A stretch of DNA of 47,921 bases, from contig PLDF01000440.1 in NCBI GenBank assembly GCA_003135055.1, positions 1 through 47,921 of the forward strand, read 5' to 3'. The notes under the pieces were generated by a model. That model ran no database searches. It saw only the letters and a list, made by a program, of their open reading frames with translations, and was not told the DNA's origin. This DNA comes from Bryobacterales bacterium (GTDB lineage: Bacteria > Acidobacteriota > Terriglobia > Bryobacterales > Bryobacteraceae). The position numbers and the translations under genes are program-made. This document shows, piece by piece, positions 41,935 to 47,921 of the stretch (its first letter is position 1; each line of letters begins with the position of its first letter).

Positions 41935-42268
41935 CAGAATCGCCGTCTGATCCCGCTTTACGGCCGCCTGGTCTAAGAAGAATAATCTCGCAGCTTTCCG
42001 CGCCGATGTCTCATGGCCACGAAAACCAGAAGCGCGGCCGTGTATCCGAAACGCTCGCTCCGAGACATTCGCCTATACCGCCGCCCTTGGCTTTCTATTA
42101 GCATTACAACTGGTGATCCATCGAGACGACTCCGGCTCCGGTTACAAACCGATGGCCGAGGAACCGGCCAACCCGAGCCCTGACGTCCTGGATCGGGCGG
42201 TGGGCGCATCCTCCGGACCGCGTGGTCCGAAGCCTGCGGTCACGGGAGAACAATATGGGAGAACAGTC
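41935..42268. other. Intergenic region with right copy of a direct repeat
   Basis: Holds the right direct repeat (42001-42039). The frame of the next gene is open to 42113, but the sequence there is not domain-like. No gene or RNA was seen. Confidence 0.4.
42001..42039 (+). repeat. Direct repeat, right copy
   Basis: CGCCGATGTCTCATGGCCAC then GAAAACCAGAAGCGCGGC, nearly identical to 39221-39259 and in the same orientation, 2.8 kb away. Confidence 0.8.
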
Positions 42269-44386
42269 ATGAACCTGAATCGACGCGACTTCATCGCGGC
42301 GCCCGCCGCCACCATGGCCGCTTCATTGTTCGCCGCCGAGCCGGCGCTGCCCTGGCAACGGAAAATCCGCCGGGTGGGCCAGACCAATATGACCGAACAC
42401 GATCCCGCGGTGCTCGACGTTGAGCAATGGGCGGACTACTGGGCCAGCCTGAAGGTGGATGCCGTGCTGGTGAGCGTCACCGGCATTCTTGCGTTTTACC
42501 AGACCAAAGTGCCGTACCACAGGAAAGGCAAGTTCCTCGGCAGCCGGGATTTCTTCGGCGAGTGTTGCGCGGCCGCCAAAAAGCGCGGCTTGCACGTGAT
42601 CGCGCGCATGAGTCCGGATCTCAATTGGGAAGACGCAGTGCAGGCGCATCCGGAGTGGTTCGAGCGCGACGCGCAAGGCAATGCAGTGCGCCACACCGAG
42701 GACCCCAGGCTGTTCCGCACCTGCATGTTCACTACGTACATGACAGACTACATGCCGGCAATCATGCAGGAGATCAACTCGCTTTATGACGTGGACGGCA
42801 TGTTCACCAACGCATGGCCTCCTCTGGGGGCGCTGCCGGTCTGCCACTGCGAACAATGCAAGCGCCTGCCCCAGCCGGGGACGATGGATTACTGGGACAA
42901 GTTTAACGAACGCATCCTCTACCTGTGGAAGCTGTACGATTCCATCGCCAAAGAGAAGAAGCCGGCGAGCTTCTATTTCGCCAATCTCGGCGGCGGCATA
43001 CGCAGCACGGCCGACCTGGTGAAACTCGGCGAGGTCTGCGAATGGTTCCAGTGCGACAACCAGGGCCGCGGCGGAGACGATACGCCCATCTGGGGATGCG
43101 CCCTGCAGGGCCGCGTGTGCAGCGCCGTGCAAAAGGGCAAGATGGCCACCAACGTCACGGCGGCGTGGTCTACCGGTACGCCTCGCTGGCGCAACGTATA
43201 CAAGTCCCGGCAGGAAGAGCAAATGTGGTTTGACGAGACGCTGGCTTCAGGCATGGCGCCGTATCACCACATTATCGGCGGCGAGAACGGAATGGGGGAG
43301 GACCGCCGCTGGCTGGAGCCGGCGCAGAAATATTTCCAGTGGATGGCCAGGCACGACGTCCACTTCGTCAATAAGAGATCGATCGCGAATTTGGGCGTGG
43401 TGATGGGTCAGCGGACCCACCTGTTCTACAAGCCGCCGCGCGGGGCGGCCATGCGGGAGTATATGGACGGGATGTATTACGCGCTGCTCGAAGGCCGCTT
43501 CCTTTTCGATTTCGTGCATGAAGACAAACTGGCGCCGGAAGACTTGGCGAAATATTCCGCGCTGCTGCTGCCGAACACCGCTCTGCTCAGCGACGAGCAG
43601 TGCCGGCAGTTGCGCGATTATGTGGCTGCCGGAGGCTCGCTGCTGGCAACCTTCGAGACCAGCATGTACACTGAGCGCAACGAGCGGCGACCAGAGTTCG
43701 GCCTGGCCGATGTGTTCGGCATTCGGAAGGCCGGGGATGCCGTTGGCACGCTCGGCAACGCGTATCTTGCCCGCATTGAGAAGCAGCATGAGATTCTCAG
43801 CGGCTTTTCGGGAACCAATTGGATTCCCGGGGCGGAGAATCGCATACCGGTCGGTGCGGTGGATAGTCCGATATTGACGGTGGTGCCCGGCTTCGTGGCT
43901 TACCCTCCGGAATTGTCGTATCCTCTGCAAGCGCGGACTAGCGAACCGGCGATGGTGTTGCGGCAGACGGGCGCGAGCCGCCTGCTCTACTTCCCGGGCG
44001 ATATCGAGCGCACAATGTGGCGATCGGGCCATACCGATTTGGCGCGACTGCTGCGGAACTCGATCCGCTGGGTCGCGGGGGCGAATCCACCGGTCACCGT
44101 CGAAGGCGAGGGCGTGATCGAAACCTTCGCATGGGAAACGCAGGCTGGCTTCGCCGTGCATGTTCTCAATTACACGAACCCGGCGATGCACCGCGGATGG
44201 ATCCGGAATTTCTATTCCATCGGCGCCCAGAAAGTGAGGATGTCGCTGCCCGCAGGCAGGCGTGTCACCCGCGTGGAGTTGTTGCGCGCCGAAAAGCCCA
44301 TCCCGTTTATCGGAGGCGCCGGCAAGATTGAGTTCACGATTCCCAGAGTGGTGGACTACGAAGTGGCAGCGCTCTATTCCACATGA
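42269..44386 (+). CDS. Tat-exported GH42-like glycoside hydrolase family protein
   Basis: A 705-residue protein. NRRDFIAAPAATMAASLFAA is a twin-arginine signal. The next 350 residues resemble a TIM-barrel of the beta-galactosidase/alpha-fucosidase superfamily (DVEQWADYWASLKVDAVLVS, RGLHVIARMSPDLNWE, HPEWFERDAQGN). A beta-galactosidase-trimerisation-like domain follows (LAKYSALLLPNTALLSDEQ, YVAAGGSLLATFET). The C-terminus is a beta-sandwich. I cannot place the catalytic acids with confidence, so activity is unproven. The ATG at 42269 follows GGGAGAAC; a further upstream start would hide the Tat signal. Exported, presumably acting on polysaccharides. Confidence 0.8.
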   Translation: MNLNRRDFIAAPAATMAASLFAAEPALPWQRKIRRVGQTNMTEHDPAVLDVEQWADYWASLKVDAVLVSVTGILAFYQTKVPYHRKGKFLGSRDFFGECCAAAKKRGLHVIARMSPDLNWEDAVQAHPEWFERDAQGNAVRHTEDPRLFRTCMFTTYMTDYMPAIMQEINSLYDVDGMFTNAWPPLGALPVCHCEQCKRLPQPGTMDYWDKFNERILYLWKLYDSIAKEKKPASFYFANLGGGIRSTADLVKLGEVCEWFQCDNQGRGGDDTPIWGCALQGRVCSAVQKGKMATNVTAAWSTGTPRWRNVYKSRQEEQMWFDETLASGMAPYHHIIGGENGMGEDRRWLEPAQKYFQWMARHDVHFVNKRSIANLGVVMGQRTHLFYKPPRGAAMREYMDGMYYALLEGRFLFDFVHEDKLAPEDLAKYSALLLPNTALLSDEQCRQLRDYVAAGGSLLATFETSMYTERNERRPEFGLADVFGIRKAGDAVGTLGNAYLARIEKQHEILSGFSGTNWIPGAENRIPVGAVDSPILTVVPGFVAYPPELSYPLQARTSEPAMVLRQTGASRLLYFPGDIERTMWRSGHTDLARLLRNSIRWVAGANPPVTVEGEGVIETFAWETQAGFAVHVLNYTNPAMHRGWIRNFYSIGAQKVRMSLPAGRRVTRVELLRAEKPIPFIGGAGKIEFTIPRVVDYEVAALYST

Positions 44387-44714
44387 TCGATGGCAGTGTG
44401 CTCAATGCCAGGAGGGGGGCAGCGGCGCCTGGGCAGATCGCAATGCCACTTACCTCTTATGGGGCGGACCCCCTGGTCCGCAGCCGACGCCCCCGTCGGC
44501 CTCTTGGGGATGGCCTGACGCTCAACGGGTGCGGCGATGAGCGGGTACCAGGGGGCGGACCAGGGGGTCCGCCCGGGGTCCGCCCACAATGCTCCGTATC
44601 AAACGAGAACTCGGGTGGTGTACACTGATCCACCGGGAGCCCGAAATGGAAACTCCGGGTAAATACGGCTTGGCTCCCCGACTGAGCCATCACTTAGAGG
44701 TAAAGAGGTACACC
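44387..44714. other. Intergenic region, repeat R4 copy 2
   Basis: Mostly occupied by repeat R4 at about 44458-44592: GGCGGACCCCCTGGTCCGC, a CGTCGGCCTCT stretch and a closing GGACCAGGGGGTCCGCCC. It matches the copy between nifJ and rnfC. No gene was seen. The frame of the next gene is open to 44589, but the repeat overlaps its first bases. Confidence 0.7.
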
Positions 44715-45737
44715 ATGCGGATTATCGTTCCTTGCTCGATCGTGGGAATTGCTCTTCTCGCCGCAGCCACGATGAATGCGGCGCCTGCGGACGGAGGAGC
44801 CAGGATGCTCCTGTACGTCGACAACAGCCTGGGCGATGACATTACGGTCATCGATCTGGACACCCTCAAGACCGTGGACACCATCAAGGTGGGCAACCAA
44901 CCCCATGCCCTCTGTGCGCCCGCCGACGGGCGAAGGCTCTTCACCACCATTGAGTCGGAAAACAAGCTCAAAACGATCGACACCCTCACCGGCAAAATCG
45001 TCGATACCATTCCCGTGACCGGCAAGCCCAACGAGTGCGCCGCCACACCCGATGGGCGCTACGTCGGCGTGCCTATTCGCGACGGCGACAGCGTGGATAT
45101 CGTCGATACCGTACTGAAAAAGGTTGTGAAAGTGCTCCCCATCAAGACGCCGCACAACTGCTTCAATACCGGAAACAACGGCGACATGTATGTGTCCTCG
45201 ATGGGGAGTAACGAAATCGACGTCATCGATCTTAAAAAGATGGACTACTCCGCCAGGATCCCGACCGGCGGCATTCCCCGCCCGTATGTGGTCTCGAGTG
45301 ACGAAAAGACTCTATACGCCGCGGTGACCAATCTGCACGGATTCGTCATCGCCGACATTCCCAGCCGCAAAGTCGTCGAACGGGTGGAACTGCCGCCGGC
45401 GCCGCCGCTCGATTGTCCACTTGAAGTGAACACTCCTACGCATGGCTTGGCGCTCACTCCGAATGGCAGACAACTCTGGGTCACCAGTCTCGCCGATGGT
45501 GGAGTTTACGTCTATGACCTGGCCACCAAGAAGACTTCGCCCATCATCCACGTCGGAAAATGCCCCAACTGGATCGCCTGTTCGCCCGATGGCAAGTACT
45601 GCGCGGTGAGTAACAGCGATACCAACGATTGCTCCATTATAGACGCTCACACGCAGCGCGAAGTGGCGCGGTTGAAAGTCGGGAAAGGACCCAAGCGCGT
45701 GTTGGTGCTGAAGGTGCCCATGACGGCGTCGAGGTAG
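44715..45737 (+). CDS. Secreted YncE-type beta-propeller protein
   Basis: A 340-residue protein with a signal peptide (IVPCSIVGIALLAAATMNA) and seven or so short repeats of the YVTN/YncE kind: ITVIDLDTLKTVDTIKVGNQ, LKTIDTLTGKIVDTIPVTGK, CSIIDAHTQREVARLKVGKG. Such propellers bind ligands or proteins outside the cytoplasm; some bind DNA or carry quinohemoprotein partners. No enzymatic motif is evident. The ATG at 44715 follows AGAGGT. It appears to be monocistronic. Confidence 0.85.
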   Translation: MRIIVPCSIVGIALLAAATMNAAPADGGARMLLYVDNSLGDDITVIDLDTLKTVDTIKVGNQPHALCAPADGRRLFTTIESENKLKTIDTLTGKIVDTIPVTGKPNECAATPDGRYVGVPIRDGDSVDIVDTVLKKVVKVLPIKTPHNCFNTGNNGDMYVSSMGSNEIDVIDLKKMDYSARIPTGGIPRPYVVSSDEKTLYAAVTNLHGFVIADIPSRKVVERVELPPAPPLDCPLEVNTPTHGLALTPNGRQLWVTSLADGGVYVYDLATKKTSPIIHVGKCPNWIACSPDGKYCAVSNSDTNDCSIIDAHTQREVARLKVGKGPKRVLVLKVPMTASR

Positions 45738-45749
45738 AGCGGAACTGCA

Positions 45750-45999
45750 CTATTTCGCCGCAGAGGGGTACTGGCTCTTGATCCGATCTGCTGCGGACCG
45801 ATCGCCGCGCCCTTCCCTGGCGCCGGCGGCAAGCCGTAGGTCCCCACCAATCATCGGATTTCCATGGACGTCCACTTCAATCGTGCAGGACGAAGCCCCG
45901 ACTGGCGAACACGAACGGATTTCGAAGATCTCCACCGGCCGCGGGCATCGCGATCGCCGCCAATGCGACCGCCGTAGCGTATAGATTCAGCCGATTCAT
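45750..45999 (-). pseudogene. Frameshifted small secreted protein gene
   Basis: An ATG at 45999 with GGAGG upstream begins a signal peptide (MNRLNLYATAVALAAIAMPA). That frame stops at codon 41. From about 45935 the next frame reads EIFEIRSCSPVGASSCTIEV and goes on to IGGDLRLAAG and a stop at 45750, so the intact protein would be about 80 residues with two Cys. A one-base change near 45935-45940 would join them. Alternatively the frame without the shift is the true end. It lies 50 bases downstream of the dockerin gene on the same strand. Confidence 0.45.
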
Positions 46000-46049
46000 C
46001 GCCAGGCCTCCGATGAGGTTTCAGGACGAACCGGCGCCTCCTGCCGTTC

Positions 46050-47921
46050 TTACTGCTGCGAGGTACCGATTCTAGTCCGCACGATCTGAACGTCGTTGGC
46101 ATTTACAATGCCATCCCCGTTCATGTCGGCGAGAATATTGTACGGATTGTGCGTCGCAGTGTTCACCAACGATTCATCCTTCGAGTTGACGACGCCATCG
46201 TCGTTGAAATCGCCCCACAGTACTTTCAGCGCATGACTAAACCCGGCGCCGTTGCTCAGCTCATGCCCATTGGCGTCCTTCAGCGCGTTCGATCCGCTGC
46301 CTGCCAGAGTGGCCGTAAGACTACCGAGCGCCATGGGCTTGACCGTCCAGGTCAGCGTGTTGGTGCCCAAGCCGCTGAAACCCGTCGCCGCTATCCCCGT
46401 CAGGCTGTTTACGTTGCCAGTCGCGATCGGCTCGGAAAAAGTTACCCGAATGCCCGTAATCTCCCATGGCAGCCGCGTGCGCGTGGAGCCAATCACGTTG
46501 TAACTCTCCGACCCGAACAGCACGTTGAAACCGGTCACCGTAGGCGATGTGGACGGAAGGCTTGCCAGATAAGTGCTCCAGCCTGCCCGCGCGGCGCTCG
46601 CAAATGCGCCGAGCTGCGAGTAGTCGTCGTACCACGTCGTGTACATCAAACCGAGCACTCCGGGTATTCCGCTCACCTGCGCCAGTTCGGTGGTTGCAGA
46701 CGTCCCGCCGTTCCCCGAGTCGTAATAACCCGCAATCACCTGTTGGTGCGCCACCGGCTGCTGCGAGTTCTTTCCGGCAAACCATGCGGCCGACGTATTC
46801 AGCGCGGGCAGATTCCAATTCATCACAATGACGTCGGCGGGCAAGCCGGTCCACGAACCGGTCAGGTCGCCTTCCACCAGGTAATAGTTGTTGACCGCGT
46901 TCATATTCGGGTCGAACATGTCGCCCCACACGTAGATGGGCGCTTGCGGCTTCAATCCCCGGAAAATGGCGTATGTCTGGTTGAAGTGCCAATCCAGCAG
47001 TTGCGCGGGCGTCATGTTCATGGCTTTGGCGGACGCTGTGGAGTTCATGTTGCGCATCTCGTCATAGCCGAAGAAATAACCTGCGGCATTCGGAAAAACC
47101 GTGCCCACCGCGGCGGCATTTTGCGTCCGCCACTGGGCCGGCCCGGGGTCGGTCAGACTCGCGCCCGCGGCGCCATATACGGGCTGGATGGCATACCAGT
47201 TCATAGCCACGGTCTGGCCCGGCTGAAGGCTGCTTCCCGATGGAACCGGCACGGTCATCGGCTGATGCCAATTGTCCTGGAAGTACGGCGTCGGACCCGA
47301 AAGCTGAGGATCGGAGATGGCGCCAAAATCGATATTCTCCTGGTAAACTTGCGTGGGATTGTTAGGGTTGTAGACGGTCAATGGCGTACTTGTCCCGCGA
47401 AGAACGTAAACCAGCCCGGTCTCCTGGAGCGAGATGTCGTCGAACCAGAGATCGCCTTTGCTGCCGCCCCAAACGCCCGTCAGAATCGTAATGCTGGTGT
47501 GCGGTCCGCTGTTGAACGTGTAATCCCACTGGGTCCAGGCTTGAGTGGGTGCGAGAGTGAGCGACTGGTTGACGCGAAGGTAAGCAGCGTTGTTATCGGC
47601 GAATAACAACACCTGCGAATACCCTTGGAAGGTCTGAGTCTTATAGAACATTCGCATGTGATATTGACGCCAGGGTTGCACTGCGAAGCTCTGGCTGAGC
47701 CGTGCATTGGCGGGAGCGTTGGCGATCAGCGCCGAAGCGCTGCCGCTGTGGGCGACGGTGTTGTCAAGGCCCACTCCGGCATCGCCATATCCGAACCAGC
47801 CGGCCTGCCCGCTTTCGAAACCGCCGTTAACAAGGCCCGGAAACGAGTTCACCACCTGCAGCGTCTTCCCCGTGGGGTCCACCTGGAATTGGGTGCCCAC
47901 CACCTGCTCCCCCTCGGCCCA
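46050..47921 (-). CDS. Dockerin-containing secreted protein with carbohydrate-binding domain, partial
   Basis: At least 623 codons; the frame is open to the right edge, so the 5' end is missing. The first visible part ends with LVNGGFESGQAGWFGYG, a CBM4/9-like carbohydrate-binding fold (about residues 25-165). A central region (YFFGYDEMRN, PAQLLDWHFNQTYAIFRGLK, YVWGDMFDPN, VMNWNLPA) resembles a TIM-barrel of the GH20-like or sugar-deacetylase class. A bacterial Big-like beta domain follows (TGIRVTFSEPIATGNVN). The C-terminus has two calcium-binding repeats, DFNDDGVVNSKDE and DMNGDGIVNANDV, typical of dockerin type I. Secretion is inferred from domain content. Confidence 0.85.
   Translation of the reverse strand, partial: WAEGEQVVGTQFQVDPTGKTLQVVNSFPGLVNGGFESGQAGWFGYGDAGVGLDNTVAHSGSASALIANAPANARLSQSFAVQPWRQYHMRMFYKTQTFQGYSQVLLFADNNAAYLRVNQSLTLAPTQAWTQWDYTFNSGPHTSITILTGVWGGSKGDLWFDDISLQETGLVYVLRGTSTPLTVYNPNNPTQVYQENIDFGAISDPQLSGPTPYFQDNWHQPMTVPVPSGSSLQPGQTVAMNWYAIQPVYGAAGASLTDPGPAQWRTQNAAAVGTVFPNAAGYFFGYDEMRNMNSTASAKAMNMTPAQLLDWHFNQTYAIFRGLKPQAPIYVWGDMFDPNMNAVNNYYLVEGDLTGSWTGLPADVIVMNWNLPALNTSAAWFAGKNSQQPVAHQQVIAGYYDSGNGGTSATTELAQVSGIPGVLGLMYTTWYDDYSQLGAFASAARAGWSTYLASLPSTSPTVTGFNVLFGSESYNVIGSTRTRLPWEITGIRVTFSEPIATGNVNSLTGIAATGFSGLGTNTLTWTVKPMALGSLTATLAGSGSNALKDANGHELSNGAGFSHALKVLWGDFNDDGVVNSKDESLVNTATHNPYNILADMNGDGIVNANDVQIVRTRIGTSQQ

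Noticed and set aside
46149..47606. 485-codon plus-strand open frame
   Set aside because: Antisense to the dockerin protein and without any recognisable domain.
1..47921. tRNA, rRNA or riboswitch
   Set aside because: No cloverleaf, rRNA-like or known riboswitch consensus could be recognised by eye; a covariance-model scan would be needed to exclude weak cases.

Overview
The window looks like chromosome from a high-GC member of the Acidobacteriota, probably close to Solibacter/Bryobacter. This is inferred, not proven. The grounds are GC-rich coding sequence, large secreted S9 peptidase, dockerin and beta-propeller genes, Tat-exported sugar enzymes, an exosortase/PEP-CTERM locus, and several families of short palindromic dispersed repeats. 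No rRNA, tRNA, CRISPR array, intact insertion sequence or phage gene was seen.

Layout. Bases 254-6352 hold a compact histidine operon, hisD-hisC-HAD phosphatase-hisB-hisH-hisF-hisA. From hisC onward every junction is a 4-7 base overlap. The HAD enzyme probably supplies the histidinol-phosphatase step. hisH carries an in-frame insert built from a dispersed repeat. hisG, hisI and hisE are not in the window. Bases 6463-13123 are a mixed accessory stretch: a possible tiny lipoprotein, a minimal tatA, an S9 peptidase, a frameshifted NucS-like gene, a methyltransferase, an antitoxin beside a decayed PIN toxin, and a PEP-CTERM protein. Bases 13917-16993 hold a TPR lipoprotein (PrsT-like) overlapping an exosortase.

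Bases 17252-35146 are the most striking part: a low-potential electron island. On the minus strand the order is rnfB, a 1655-residue pyruvate:ferredoxin oxidoreductase, rnfC, rnfD, rnfG, rnfE, rnfA, a 70-residue Cys-rich membrane protein (possibly NqrM-like) and a plant-type ferredoxin-NADP reductase. Divergently on the plus strand are apbE (the flavin transferase needed to mature RnfG and RnfD), korA, korB and a 601-residue protein. That last protein aligns by eye with the C-terminal half of the neighbouring PFOR but has lost its iron-sulfur cysteines and the thiamine-diphosphate motif. Together these genes could oxidise pyruvate and 2-oxoglutarate, reduce ferredoxin, and pass electrons to NAD (Rnf, ion-pumping) or NADP (FNR).

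Bases 35347-47921 carry a Tat-exported sugar isomerase-like protein, a hydroxyacid-oxoacid transhydrogenase, a class B3-like metallo-beta-lactamase, an ECF sigma factor with a membrane partner, an alpha/beta hydrolase, a Tat-exported GH42-like protein, a YncE-like beta-propeller, a frameshifted small secreted protein, and a dockerin protein cut by the right edge. All motif readings and alignments were done by eye without database searches.
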